Assembly (NCBI GenBank): GCA_033980235.1 | Contig: CM067066.1 | Span: forward strand, 28,495,976-28,559,975 | DNA: 64,000 nt | DNA from: Diadema setosum | Taxonomy: Eukaryota; Echinodermata; Echinoidea; Diadematoida; Diadematidae | Direction of reading: 5' to 3' | Shown here: positions 10,965 through 23,700 of the stretch, piece after piece | Position numbering within the stretch: the stretch's first letter is position 1 | Layout of the letters: each line of letters begins with the position of its first letter | Made by a program: the position numbers and the translations under genes | The notes under the pieces: model-generated | What the model was told of the DNA's origin: nothing | Seen by the model: only the letters and a program-made list of their open reading frames with translations | The model's database searches: none

Positions 10965-13147
10965 TAAATACGTTCCATTGTGACATGTAAATTGCATACT
11001 CCAATTCTGAATTTGGCAGTGTTCGCCAGTGGACGCCTTGCAACTTTAATCCAAAAATACCACATTAGACAACTTAATCATTGAGTTTATGATACCGTAC
11101 AAGAAATTAATGTTTATCCTTGACCTCCATACTCAAATCAAAGCTGATTGACAGGCTCAGGGAGATTTGATCACCATGCCTCTTAAGTCAGCCACTACAT
11201 GTATCTCTTTTTCTTTCATATTCACCCCATGTAGCATTTGCACACACACATATACACACACCCACAAAAACACACACACACACACACACACACCCACAAA
11301 CACACACACACACACACATGCCCCCTCAAGCACATATCCTTGAAATAAAAATAGATGCCAACTTCACTGACTAGAGTGTCTTGTGCATTGTCAAACACAA
11401 TTTAACAAATTTAATCTGATCTTCGAGTCAATTCTTGCTAACATGAAGTGATAAAATACCACAAATACAGCAAAATGCCGATAATACATGTACACATACC
11501 ACGTTTCATGGGTAACCAGACTTGGAAGAGAGTACAGAGCATGGCCATTCCTACAAATGGCATTCGTATCATGGCTAATACAGCGTACACGGAAACACTG
11601 TTCCGAGGTCCTCAGGACTGCCGATTTTACCTTAATATAACTGGCACCTCTTGGTAAATGTACGAAACAGAGACCAGATAAATCGGTAATGGAAATCAGG
11701 ACCACAGAATTCCATGTTAAAAGTGGTACCTCATAAGCGAGCTTGGTATAACAGGTTTCCCAGTACTTTTGACTTAATGCTTAGTGAATGTGTAGCAGTT
11801 GAATATCAGTCAACTCAAGGAAACTGAATAGAAACAAATTACACTGTGTAGACAATAGATGTCACACACATGAAAAAGTTCCTGTTCGTAGACTTTGTAC
11901 AACTGTAGCTGTATATTTTTTTTATTTCCCTATGCCTGACTGCACACAACTTTACACTGTATACGCCATATATTTAGCGAGTCTAATTTTTTCACCAATC
12001 AGGACTTCCCGACAATTTAGTGAGTGGTTAAATTTGCGATTATGGAGTACAGTATCGATCACAGAAGTGTATGCATGCATGCATATTACAGTCATTTCAG
12101 GATCAGAGTTAACATTTTTGCATTTTTAAATTTGCAAATAAAGCAGCTGTTTTGCAAAATTCATGAAAATAAAAACCTCACAAAATATTCGACATATACA
12201 ATACATGATACACATTCCCAGGAACAGTAATGTATCAATCTTGGGCTATGAAAATACTCTTTTAAATTGTTTGCTCCTTTCACTTAAAAAGACCATGGTG
12301 AAGGAGATTCGTCTATATGATGAGCTTACAGAGGACAGAAGTTCCAAGTTCAATGGGTTTTTTTTTTATTCTGTTATACTGAAGTTCACTCTTCAATTTA
12401 CCCTTCAAAAATACCTGGTGTATGATTATCATTCTACAGAGGTGCACAGGGCATTGCACACTTTAAAACTGGAAAGTGCCATGAGAGTAGCACATTCCCC
12501 TTCAAAACTGCGTGAATGCCACTTTATTAACTGTCTAGAATTCTTGATCATCAGGTGGCCAGTATTAGGATCAAATCTCACTCGTGATGAGGTTGTCCTG
12601 TTTTACTTATACTGTACCAAACCTCCCACGAAATGTTTGAGGAATTACATACTTGAATGTTGAAACTGCCATAACTCAAAGATGATAAAGAATCCTTTAG
12701 AAAATTCTTGAATCCAAGTACATGACCAAGCAACATAAGCTTATCATTTTGGTCTTTAACCCACTTTTCCACATTCTCTTAGAATTTCATCCAATCTGTT
12801 AATTCTTTTACATCAATTTGCTAACAAACAGAGAGGCAAATGCCTGCAAGAATGTACCCAGTATTCTTCTTGTTAGAAGTAAGATTTTCAGAATAAACAC
12901 TCAAGTCAATCAAGTTAACAAGCTACTGGTGAGTGTCAGCCAGCATTTGACTGTGCAAACATCACAAACTTCTGTAAGTCATGTTCTCACAAGTCTTTTG
13001 TTCCTTGGAATTCTTCCTAGAAGTACCCAGGTATGCATCCGTCAAGGAACACTGCAGTTGTACCATCCACTGTGAGGCAGCTCACATCCCCGTTTGTTGA
13101 AAGCTCACCTGCTCCCACATTTCAGAATGTCCCTACATTGCTCCTTC

Positions 13148-13573
13148 CTAGGGATACAGTGGCAGCTCTACTTTTGGCTTGCGAGGCTTCCCCTGCACCT
13201 GATTGTGCCTTGGTGAGGTTTCACAAACAACAAAGGCTTGTTTATTCTTTATCACGATCTTGCAGTCCTTGCACCGACGCTTGATGGATGTCCTCATCTT
13301 TAATGTGTTGATGTGAAGTACCACTGGTGACGGTGTTGGTATCACACATGAAGATACTGGATAGGCAAGCCTGTTTGAGTTAGTTGGTTGATGTGCAGAT
13401 ATTCTGCATGGCCAGGCAGTTGCAGTCAATGTCTTCAGAACTGCCGGTGGATGCCATGTGCCGAGGCATCTAGAGCTCTGAACTGGAACAATGTGGGGCT
13501 GCATGAATTTGCTTGGACCGGTCCTGACAACTGCTTTGAGGATGGCTGCGAGACCATAGACTGGACTAGCCAT
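13148..13573 (-). CDS. Mitochondrial large ribosomal subunit protein bL36m
   Basis: The 141-residue frame reads from ATG at 13573 to TAG at 13148-13150. Residues 93-130 match bacterial/mitochondrial L36: MRTSIKRRCKDC, then C117 and H123, giving the zinc pattern C-x2-C-x12-C-x5-H (C101, C104, C117, H123) followed by NQVQGK. Residues 1-92 are poor in acidic residues, start MASPVYGLAAILKAVVRTG and fit a mitochondrial targeting region. Human MRPL36 is similarly built, with a long presequence and a C-terminal L36 domain of about 38 residues; here a short extra tail (KPRKPKVELPLYP) follows. bL36m is a small zinc protein of the mitoribosomal large subunit. It lies divergently from NDUFS6, 7 kb away. 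Whether the ATG at 13573 is preceded by a non-coding exon is not visible. Confidence 0.88.
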   Translation of the reverse strand: MASPVYGLAAILKAVVRTGPSKFMQPHIVPVQSSRCLGTWHPPAVLKTLTATAWPCRISAHQPTNSNRLAYPVSSCVIPTPSPVVLHINTLKMRTSIKRRCKDCKIVIKNKQAFVVCETSPRHNQVQGKPRKPKVELPLYP

Positions 13574-14595
13574 TGTAGGAGATGGTGATCAAGACGTTGA
13601 CAGGATATGATGAAGTCAGGCAGTTGTGTTGAGGAATGACACTCTAGCCCCAACTACATGTAGATGAATATCAATGGTGATAGAAAAGAAAGACATAAAA
13701 AGATTAACACAGTACTTGACTACACACTGCATGTCTAAGTGAATCTCACTGAAACCTGCCCACAAGTGGCAATTATGCCATCCAATGATCTCTCTTGACC
13801 TTGAGTGTTAATAGCACCACTGCAGTGGGGAACAGATCAATCATAATAACAAATTCATCTCGACAAGAAATGTAGATTTAATCACCGATTCTACATAAAA
13901 CACACTGCTTACATACTGTATAATAACAGAATTTCACAAAATATCAACTTCAAGTAGGTCTGCAATTATAAATAGATATCTTATATTTCTGTACAGATGC
14001 ACACATCTGGATTACTTGTATTCTGGTACTGTAAATGCAGACATTTTTATGTGGTACATTAACTTTTGCATATTTTGCACTATTCTGGGTAGTGCGAATT
14101 CTAAAACCTGTGAAAATATCTCCACAATTTTCTCTCCACATTGTGAATGGGTTGAATGCGTGAATTCAACAACTCGTGAATTTGTTTTTTGAGCTGCTCA
14201 GCGTGATAAATTAATCATGCAAAAATATTGATGTTTACAGTAAGAGTAATTTGGTAACAGAGGAGTTGTAATGTATGGTCCATGGATTCATTTTCAAGTA
14301 AATATGATACTGGTATCAGGGATATTGTTTCTGCAATGATCCTTGGCAGGAGCTGGCTTTGGGGATAGAAACTTGGTTGCTCTGCAGAGCAGAGTGGGTT
14401 GTCATAGTTGTAAAGTTGTTGTTTTAAAATAACAGTTCTCAGATAAATTTTGGTGATCATGGCCCACCAGTGCAGCGCCACCAGTGCAATGCCACCACCT
14501 AAGAAATACAATGTATCTTCAAAGCAATAATGTGTTCAACCTCCGACTCACTAAATAGGTACCGGTATTTTGAAAAGACATCTTTATTCTATAAG

Positions 14596-14644
14596 ATGAA
14601 AGTAAAGTCTGACATTGTAAAATGATGTCAGACATTACTTTCAT
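14596..14644. repeat. Hairpin of about 20 bp arms
   Basis: The arm atgaaagtaaagtctgacat (14596-14615) pairs with atgtcagacattactttcat (14625-14644) with one mismatch and a short loop. Confidence 0.8.
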
Positions 14645-16286
14645 GGGGTCGATTCATGAATGGAGAGGCAAGAGACGCAGAAAAAATCACCGAAAAGCAC
14701 CGAGTCAGATCAGGCCAACAGGTGTGCAGCTGTGCATTGAGCGAACCTGCTTGCACCCGTGATTCGGTAGGTCACTGCACATCAGTTGATTATCTAAACT
14801 TGATTTTTGTCAAAACAAATACACGTATGTAGATAGAATTTTTTCTTCTTCTCATCATGGGGGCGCAAGTGGACATGTGTGTGTAACAAAAAAATCGCAG
14901 TGCGAACTTAAGACCATTTTGCATTTATGAATTAAAGATGTGAGATGGATGAGAAATAAAGAGGAGACCTCACATGCAATGCCAGAAGGGGGCCTCTTGA
15001 GGACCCCACATCCATCCCAGAGCTGCAGAGCCAGAGGTGCTCATGAGATGAGCATGAGGGCCCGAGAGCGCCTTGTGAGATCTAATCCCAGACTAACGTT
15101 AGAGCCTCTGACGCGACGCGATGACGGGCATAATTAATAAGCATGGCATTTAAGGACAAGCAAATTTGTAATGCAGCATGTTAACAAGTTCCAGATTGTA
15201 AAACTCATTTCAATTTTAATTCAATTTCACTCTATAACTAAGTCTAACGTTTTAATACTTGCCTTGCCAAGCCTCCCTTGGCTTGCACGATTACCCCACC
15301 CATGTGCACTGACCCCGGGCTCTGGCTCCTTCACACGGCTGGTCGCAGTTACCCAACCACCCACCAACCAGCGCAGCGCGGCGCGGCGATCGCCGGCGAC
15401 CGACCCCCAGCACGCACGTACGTACAGAGCGTACGTGTTACTGGTAACAATTCCGGGGTTAGTTTATAGTTTGTTGACAGTAAAGATAAAAATTTTACCA
15501 AAATTACCTTTTAGTGATGCTAAGCTGCCTTCTGCAGGATCGCAAGCAAGGTAAGGACCAAGACCAGGGGACAGACGCGGTCGTCGTCAGACATCCACAC
15601 CATTCTGATCTCGCTCTCTCCCGACTCGAGTGCTTCTCTGGCATTACACTCGTTTATGCACGCCACGCATGCACGGCGCCGCGGCGGCATGTATACATGT
15701 ATAAACCGCAGTACGTAGATACCTGTGCGTGGGATCAAGGAGCTTCAGTCTATCTCTAGTGACGGAGGGTATGGTGTAGGCTGCCTGCATATTGTATCTT
15801 GTAAAGGCAGATCACTGAAATATTGAAACTGTGAAATGTCATTTAAAATATTTTAGTTGTGTTTTATTATCTATTTTCTGCATCATTTGTTTTATTAAGA
15901 TAAAACTTGGGCATATGTCAGTTTTAATTTTGCACTGACGTGAACGAGCTCGCAAAAAGCCAAGGGTTCCAGGACAACTCGACTCCAAACAACCCGCCCA
16001 TAGGTCCAACCATCGACCGCCGCGCCGTCGACCCGCCCCGGATCTTGGAGGCGCCCGGACGCGGCGGGCAGTTTTAGTAGACTCTCGTTTTACATTCAAG
16101 GACCACATTTCGCAAGCTGTTGCAAAATCAAGCAAACTGTTAGCAATCATTAGAATTCCAATTTTACATTTGGGTGAGGATAATGTAAGACTCTTGTTTA
16201 AAGGCATCTACAGGAAACTCAAATGTGTCCAAAGAAAGGCCACTGATAGTAAATCCAATTGACTCCATTTTATCCTACTTTACTTA

Positions 16287-16440
16287 GTGGCAGATCCAGA
16301 GGGTGTGCACCGGGTCGCACCGCCTCTCTATTTTTTTTAAAAATAAATCAAATAAAAATAAAAAATGGGGGCGGACGCATGCACCCCCTTTATATTTGTA
16401 AAATCGCCTCCCTTTTACGGAATTCCTGGATCTGCCCCTT
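16287..16440. mobile_element. Short hAT-like element (ggcagatccag ends)
   Basis: The ends are ggcagatccaga at the left and tcctggatctgccc at the right, with a middle rich in G/A homopolymers. Ends of the type 'gg(c/g)gcagatccagga' are familiar from hAT-type non-autonomous elements in animals. The flanks tttactta and tttacaag could be a decayed 8-bp duplication, which is uncertain. Confidence 0.5.
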
Positions 16441-16837
16441 TTACAAGTATAGCATTGTACAAGTATATACCTATTTTTTTTTTTTAAATAGTCGTACCAT
16501 CATGCAGACCCGTACCATTTTGTATCATGTCCAGGTGAAAAAGAGGGGACATGATTGATGTTTACAAATATTTGCACGATCAATATCACACTACTGAACA
16601 GTGGTGGAAGAACTCCTTGGTTACTCAAAATGAATCTTGGAAAACGCTAAATTCATGAGATGTGAGGAGGAAGTACTCTAGTTTGCCACTGTGGGGTGAT
16701 CGATGGGCAGAGTGGTCAATATGTGGAATTCTGGAGTGGTCAATATGTGGTCTTGGTGTGCTCTGTGAATTAATAATCTGTACGAGCATAGGAAGAATTG
16801 TGTATTTGACTACGAGTAATTACCATGTACAAGTGTC

Positions 16838-17560
16838 ATCATCATCATCATCATTGATTAGATTTTATTTATTGATTAGATTTTATTGACTCTTCCGACC
16901 CCATTCCGGGGTATGAGAGTACAACACATAGTTATACAAGATACTTTATGGTCATTACAATAACAAAGAACATGTTTGTGATTTACAATGATGTACGTGT
17001 ATATAAAATAGATATATACACCTACTAAACATATAGTATACAGTGATACAAATTGGCAAGCAAGGTTAACTAATCGTATTAACCAATACGACCAAACAAT
17101 CGTAACATAGATCGAGTATCACTGGATGCTTAATTTTTCTACCACTGCGAGTTACAATATTTTCTTTCTTGACTAAAGTACACTCAACTTGTTCATGCTT
17201 CTGCAAATTTGCAAAATATCAGTGATCAGCCTCACAAATAATACTAATCTTTTAAGCTGTCCTAAATGCGAACATGAAAATAATCTGGACATTGTGTACT
17301 GTGCAAGGACGTTCAACCAAATAATGATTGCTTATAAACTGTCTTTCCTTTTCAAAGAAGGGGCATACGAAAACATAGTGAAATTCATCACCTGTTTCAT
17401 GTCTATCACAACAAGGGCATTGAACATCCCTTTCATCAATAATGACTTTACAAATCTTCTCTATTATCTGGCAACTGATTTGACCTACATCTAAAACGGC
17501 TCAATGAAATTCTACCCCTCTTACTCAACTGGATTAAATACTTTTCAAAGAGACTATTCC
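16838..17560 (-). pseudogene. LINE 3' end: C-terminal zinc-knuckle part and tail
   Basis: On the - strand a frame reads EKYLIQLSKRGRISLSRFRC...NQLPDN (about 17560-17465). After a frameshift it reads VQCPCCDRHETGDEFHYVFV...CPFFEKER (about 17430-17340). This is the typical C-terminal block of non-LTR retrotransposon ORF2 in marine animals (RFRCxxNxLP, then CPxC...GDEFHYxxxCPFF). The tail ends with aataaaatctaatc repeats and (atg)n at 16838-16880. It is probably the 3' part of the same copy as 19476-20413, separated by an insertion. Confidence 0.75.
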
Positions 17561-19475
17561 AGAGCTACCAAGTCTCACGCATTCTGCGTGAGACTCAAGC
17601 GTTTAGGGGCCGTCTCACGATCTCACGCATGGCACCCGTTTTTCTCACGTGGCGAAGTCTGCAACTTGGGCCTATAATAATGAGCATAGCTCAAAAGATT
17701 AAGATGATAGTTGCAATTGAAGGTATATTTTCCTTTTGTCTTTCAAAATAAGTAGAAAATAGTCACTTAAGTATGCACCTTGTCGCATCATTAAGAGGGA
17801 AAAATTGAAAAAGCTCCCTACCGTGGGAGGCCACAGGGGGGAAAAACCCCTCCCACACCCTCGTTCACACGCGCATTCGCTCGCCAAGATGCCGAGTCAT
17901 GAAAATCTCACTCATAAAACTTTTTTGAACTTGGCATCCCTGCTATTCGTCTTAAAAATCCTATAATTTAAACATACTCTATTTGACCAAACATTTGCCA
18001 TCAAATCCTGTATAACTAAGTTCTGGTAAGGGCTTGAGAACCCGTCTGGCACCATTTCATATTTGCTTGCAATATATCGAAAGAGTCTACAAAGAAACTT
18101 ACCTGGCTGACGCGGTTTGCCGGAATGATGAGTCGTTTTGGAGTATTTTGAGAAAAATAATAAAAGTCGGTAAACCGACTTTTATTCCAGAAGGCTCCAG
18201 ACTAACTCGGTCTCGGGGAAAACTCGACCCTATTTCAGACAATTTACACACAGTTCGTGATCGCCATGTTCATCAGTACTCTATAATACTACGGGGCACC
18301 GGCCAAACGAGGCCTTACTGAGCAGACAGGAAAGTGCCTGCTAATCCTGTACAAAACAAATGGACAGCGCGCGGTCCTCAAGCCTACTAGCAAAGACGCT
18401 TTATAATACGCACATCACCTCAGTTGCTGAGACGCGCGGTCTTTGAAGTTTTTGTTGTTGTTTTGATTGTTTTTAGAGGTGCTTGAGAGGCGCACACTAA
18501 TTTTGCATGCGCGCCAAAGAAGTTTTTGATGCGCGTGTTGTAACAACTCGGACCATTACTGCGAGTAGCCAGAACGCTACAATGTAGTTTATACAGGCCG
18601 CTCCGGTATGCATAGTATAGTAAGGGTACTAGGTCTCGCGCAGGGACGTAATGATCGCGCATAGCGTAACTGCGTATAGCAAGCATTAATACGCGTAAGA
18701 CTAAGCGCAAAATTTGCCGATACGCCCATGGAATAAACATACCTGACAACCGCTAAAAATGAGAAGGAAGCAGGTAAGAAATTTAGATTTCAAACAAATT
18801 TTTCACTAAATTTCCAATTTTTTGGAACAAATTTTTCACTAAATTTCCCATTTTTTACGTTATAATTTACCTACCTTAGCTTAAAATCTTTTTTAAGGAT
18901 GTTGTAGCCAAGACGTGTCGTCTCGCTTGTCTCGTTCGTACATGATCGTAGCCGATAGAATTCGTATTTTGTTCGATCGATCGTTTATAATATTCTACGA
19001 AAGCCGAAGCACGTTCAGCCGCAGAGAGGGGCAGACACTTTCACGCATGAAACTACATAGGGCAGCTGCGCGATCTTTACATACCCCGAGAAGGTGAACG
19101 CATAAAATTAAGTCCGACATACAAACGGCGACAGCGCACTACTCCGTCATCGTATCATCAGGAGATTCTGGGAGGTGATTTTTCTGCATTTTCGTGATAT
19201 TCATTGAGAAATTCAGGTACGATTATGGAATAACTTCTATTATAAGAGCATTTCAAATTTTCGTGCGCGATATCTAGACCCCTCAACCATACTGTACAAT
19301 CCAGAGGGAAAACCAGTAGCAGTACAACTCATCCCGCCGTCAAGCAAAGCGAGGCCGAGTTATCCCCGAGTCCGAGTCGGACTGAATGTTTTTGGTTAAC
19401 ATATCCCATTTTCGTCCTTACCCATCGAATATCTTGTTATTACAGCGTTATTCCGCACATTTCCTAGGCATACGT
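17561..19475. other. About 1.9 kb interrupting the LINE remains
   Basis: This stretch separates two parts of what looks like one LINE on the - strand. It holds a relative of the cacctgagacgcg repeat (18410-18470) and an open frame at 18034-18321 (+) whose start (LAPFHICLQYIERVYKET...SILR) resembles one in the ZDHHC intron at 52665-52973 (-). No host exon is recognised. Confidence 0.55.
18034..18321 (+). pseudogene. Repeat with possible coding origin, copy A
   Basis: A frame of 95 codons whose first 45 residues resemble the - strand frame at 52665-52973: shared ICLQ, RVYxET, LxDxxC and SILR in the same spacing. At DNA level the match is also clear (atttgc, tgcaat, tatc, gtcta, gaaact, cctgg, agtattt). 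The family is unknown to me. Because both copies lie among transposons, a mobile-element origin is likely, but function cannot be stated. Confidence 0.4.
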
Positions 19476-20413
19476 TCACATTTTGGAGCAAAATTTGACA
19501 ACTTTTGCAGGCATACCAGAACTTTGTTTGGGCTTTAATCTCAGCTTCAAGGTGCTCAATATCCAGCTATTACTAAATCCTTCCCCTTTTCTTAGCCATA
19601 CTAGTATTGGTCCAAGACCAGCATGGTTTAAAATGTCCTCAATATGAGATATCCACTTAAATACAAAGGTCGTGTCCTGTGTATAAAACCTGAATGAATA
19701 TTTAGCAGAAGAACCCTTTACGATCCTCAGCCAGAAGCTAACCATACGATATTTAACAGTATTAGCCAGTCGTGTTCTCCCGGTTTCTTCATATACCATA
19801 CAATCTGGTGTGAATTTATTTACACATAACAACGATTTCAAGAATTTCCTATGAAAAATTTCGATTTGACTCAAATCCTCAAAACCCCAAACTTCACACC
19901 CATTATACAACAGTATTGGTAACACTAACTGATCAAACAATTCGCATTGAATATCCACAGGAAGCTTGAGTTTCTGAACCTTTAGTGACATAGAAAAAAG
20001 TGCTTTCCTTGCCTGTGGCGCCTGCTTAGAAACAGCCTTCTTAAAACTTCCATTGTAATTAAATTGAATACCTAAATAAACTAAATCATCTACTACATCA
20101 AGTTTGTCTTCACCAAAACTGAACAATGGAAAGTTACGTACTTTGCCTCTTGAAAATATCAGGAGATAGTTTTTGTAGTATTGACACTTAACTTCCAATC
20201 TTTACAATATCGATGCAATGCATTCAAAGCCAACTGAAGCTCTTCTGCACTGTCGGCTAAAATAAGAGTGTCATCTGCATACAACAATGTATATAAATGT
20301 ATAAATAGATCCTCATTGATTTCTTTGTCTAAAATATCATCATCACAATAAATTTGGTTATTGGTCTCAAAGCATTTTTCACCCCAACGATGATAGATTT
20401 TTGCAATACACAT
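19476..20413 (-). pseudogene. Non-LTR retrotransposon reverse transcriptase fragment, frameshifted
   Basis: Two overlapping - strand frames (20413-20159 and 20198-19476) belong together. The first reads LYTLLYADDTLILADS, with the YADD catalytic motif, then ALHRYCKDWKLSVNTTKT. The second continues after a frameshift near 20165 with LLIFSRGKVRNFPLFSFG, YLGIQFNYNGSFKKA, LYNGCEVWG and RKFLKSLLCVNK. This is the palm/thumb half of a LINE reverse transcriptase; the upstream half and endonuclease are absent. The clade cannot be fixed by eye. Confidence 0.85.
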
Positions 20414-20632
20414 TTGAATGAGATAAGTCCAGGATATTAAAAAGGATCAAGAGCAGCCGAGCATATAATCCAGATCAACGAAACAGGCTCTAACCTACAC
20501 CATCTTTGCGGAAATGGAAATTAAAAGTAAGTAAGTAAAATTGTCAAGGCATGGATCCGATTGACTTGTTCAGAGATGGGCTGCATTGAGAGCTGGTCGA
20601 CTTGTCGAGATAATTTATTCAGCGATTTCAAC
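20414..20632 (+). promoter_or_regulatory. Putative NDUFS6 promoter and 5' UTR
   Basis: This is the only sequence between the 5'-truncated LINE and the NDUFS6 start codon, so the core promoter should lie here. No TATA box at a proper distance is evident. The ATG context is caacATGGCGG, close to the animal consensus. Confidence 0.4.
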
Positions 20633-20767
20633 ATGGCGGCCCTCAGATGTGTGCTGTTGAGCAGAACTTGCTGTCGTCGTTTACCTCAGCTTTCACCGTT
20701 ATCTCGGTCAGTAGCGGTGCACACGAAACCTAATTCGTCAGGAGAAAAAGTGACTCACACAGGACAG
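20633..20767 (+). CDS. NDUFS6 exon 1
   Basis: It encodes residues 1-45: the mitochondrial presequence and the family signature GEKVTHTGQ at its end. The donor is gtaatt at 20768. Confidence 0.95.
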
Positions 20768-23700
20768 GTAATTACTGGAGTGATAAAAGACATAGGGACC
20801 TAAATTCACTGATCGTAAGCAATGTAAGCTGGATGTGGCTTAGCGACCAAAGTCAAGATCCTAACGTTAGTGTTTATTGTACATGTATTGATCTTTGCTG
20901 CCCTGTCGCTGTACTGTACACCGTGCGTCACTCAGCCCTGGCCGGCCCGCGGCCGGCCCTGTCGTGTCGCCGTACACACCGTGTGCTTCGCACGGCGTCT
21001 GGTCGGGCTAGCCTTCCGTCTGTAGACTCTAAAACTGTGACTGTGCCATGCCTTTGGTCTAAGTAGTGTAGAAAAATCCAAATGACTTCTAAACATGCAC
21101 AAACTCACCCTGGTTATTCAGTGCATTGTAATTTATAAGTTATACTGGTCATAGACATAGCAGACCTGAAGCATCTAGAATCTAGTGTCCAACACATCGT
21201 CATCGACACTTGTTTAACCATGTTACTTTAGTGTAGTTTCACTGAAACTGACACTAGTGACAGTGAGTGATAGCTAGAATCCTAGTGCATCACGCATTCG
21301 ACTACACGCAGTGGTGTTGCATTCTTCACTGGGGATTTGAAGATGCCCTATTTCCTCCAAATATTATTGAAAAACCTGATAAAAACAAATTTTAATAAAA
21401 TCAACAGCAAAACAATGATAGCCTACTGTAGATTATAAATGCACAAAGCAAAGGGAAACCTTAGACTAAATTTATGTGCTTTTCGCACGTAATGATGTAG
21501 GGTTGGGGGTACCACGTATCGTCACCCTAAGGATCTGTAGCTTGTTTATTCTAAAAATACAATACAAATCCGCCCAATTCTTAACTCAGATATGCCATAA
21601 ATACTGCAGTTTTGAATGTCGTGACCGTCTCGTTAATTATGAATCTCCGTTTTAAAATAGCGCAATTTTAGTGCGTGCGTTTCGTTTTCTTCGCGCAGCT
21701 AAAAAGGGAACCTTGCAATTGGCACCCCCTCCCCTCCATAGGTATACACGTGAATTTCACAGCATAGGTAATACACGTGAATTTCACAGGCCATAGGTAA
21801 TACACGTGAATTTCACAGCCATGCGTCGTTACTGAGCGGATGTGTAATTTTTAGCTTGGTTTGTTTGAGTTTGATTTTCGTTTCTTCGTTTTTATTGTTT
21901 TTATAGCTAATGACACTTGATCCCGCGCATACTTTTTCGTTCTATACGCAAACAGCCATGATACGCAGGGTGCCGATGGGAAGGTGCCCTGCCGATAGGT
22001 GGTGCCCCAACCATACATGTATTGTTAGAGGGTAGGGGTGTTGGTTTCAAAATACGGCGCAACTGAACACTTCAAAATAACAACCCACATGTTCGAAGCA
22101 GTTATCTTGGAGCATGTACAGTACCACAAATCACATTTTCAATGACTGTGCACTTGTGATTTCAGAGTATTTTCTTTTGATATATTTGAGTAAAGTTTCA
22201 GGCAAATTGTGAGGTATTTTAAGTACATGTATCTATTGACATAAAAACAATAGGGTGTGGATGTGTTGGACCCCTAATTATACAAGTAATTGCAGCAGAG
22301 TCTCTCCAGATGCTACTGTAGTGCAAGTCACATTTGTACCTATTTGTTTTGACACTTTTTGAAGTGTTAGAATAACTTGATTTTCAGTAATGGTCTATCT
22401 CGAAATGCAGCTCTGCACACAAGCAGTCGGTATTGGTACCATACGAATACCATTGAATACTGTACTGGTAATGTTACCTTTTTTCCCCCCTTCCTCAGCC
22501 AAGTCTACAATGTATTTGTGTGTGTGTGTGTCTTTGAATATAAGCAAGCTGACTTCAGTTTCAGATTAGGCAGGCAGCGTATGCCGCAATTACCTCAAAG
22601 AGTGATTTGACATAAAATTCCAAGCAACATCAACCTTTTCATTGACCGATTTGGTTCAAATTTATGTGAGTGATTGAAAATAAAATATCACAAGTATTCA
22701 GGATCCTTAAGTTTGAGATATCAATATGGATCCAAAAGTTTGTTGGCACCACAAAGCCCAGAAGTGTAGGTTTTACACATTAGTTACTTCCTTTCACCTT
22801 ACTGTATGTAAACATATTCCGTTTTTTTTTTTCTTCTTCTGATGTGCTATTTGTTGTGCAAGATACAACATTTAAACCATTCAATTTGTCCCAATTTTCT
22901 TCATTCACCGAGTGGCATAGTTTGGCGTGCTTGACGCTGCTTCCATGTACATGAATGCAGTCAGCGAATCCATCCCCCTCCGGTTTTAGTATAGCCAAAA
23001 AAGCCTGGCCTGATTAGGGTTAAGGGAAAAAATCTAATGTTGGTAATATGATGGGATTACATTATAGAAAAAAAAAAAAGAAATACATTTATGTATCGGT
23101 CCATCCTTGTCATACATGTAGCTCACCACCCACTATGCAATACATAGCCAAATTCCTGGCAAGCCATTCATGCAAAATAATGGAGGTGCATGCAAAATCT
23201 ATATATCGCCACTGGTGATGACTAAATAATGCGAGGTAGAACTTAGAAGTTGGTACAGTGTATTGGTCTACTGCTAGATTTTCTTTGTGTTTTAGTGTTG
23301 GGTTCTAGAGAAATTACAATTGTCTACTCCATTTTTCAGCAATTTTTTTTTCTTTCAGCCAGTGCTGTGATTCAAACGTACAATTGTATTTCAAACAGTT
23401 AAATTAACAGCAATTTAATTCACTATCCATTAAATTGATGTGCTTCTGCAAGCACACTTAAAAATTTGAATGCCTCTTTGGTCTCTGTATTTCAGTTGAA
23501 ACTAAATTTAGAAAAGTACTTAGAGAGTGAAGCTCGGACCTCCACCAAGTGCCAAGCAACTTATTTCCACCCATGTACACATATGATGAAAATGACCTTA
23601 TTTTCCAATGATAAAGAATCCTTTCTACTCACTAGAATAGTCTAGTGTCTTACCTTGATGCAGAAATCCCTTGTTGCAGCTCTTATGACAAGTTATTCTG

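Larger units (their letters stand above)
6016..13147. other. Intergenic stretch PEPD to MRPL36
   Basis: About 7 kb between the convergent PEPD (+) and MRPL36 (-). I see no conserved coding exon. It contains the foldback at 6907-7050, two adjacent MITEs (7773-7994 and 8007-8610), a 185-bp TA-flanked element (10780-10964), and a CA-rich microsatellite (about 11242-11318). The longest open frame (12163-12663, +) is AT-rich and unrecognisable, and it overlaps the likely MRPL36 3' UTR. Confidence 0.7.
13574..16837. other. Stretch between MRPL36 and LINE remains
   Basis: No conserved exon is recognised. A hairpin at 14596-14644 (atgaaagtaaagtctgacat and its near complement) is present. Two GC-rich, CpG-dense patches (about 15290-15440 and 15960-16070) could mark a promoter, possibly a distal 5' exon of MRPL36, but nothing proves this. 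A short repeat with ggcagatccag ends lies at 16287-16440. Confidence 0.5.

Noticed and set aside
12163..12663. 166-codon frame, longest simple ORF between PEPD and MRPL36
   Set aside because: AT-rich, rich in Leu/Tyr/Ile, no motif or splice context, and overlaps the likely 3' UTR of MRPL36 on the other strand. Probably chance.
13033..13588. + strand frames over 13033-13284 and 13388-13588
   Set aside because: They are antisense shadows of the bL36m coding sequence, whose - strand frame has the conserved zinc pattern.
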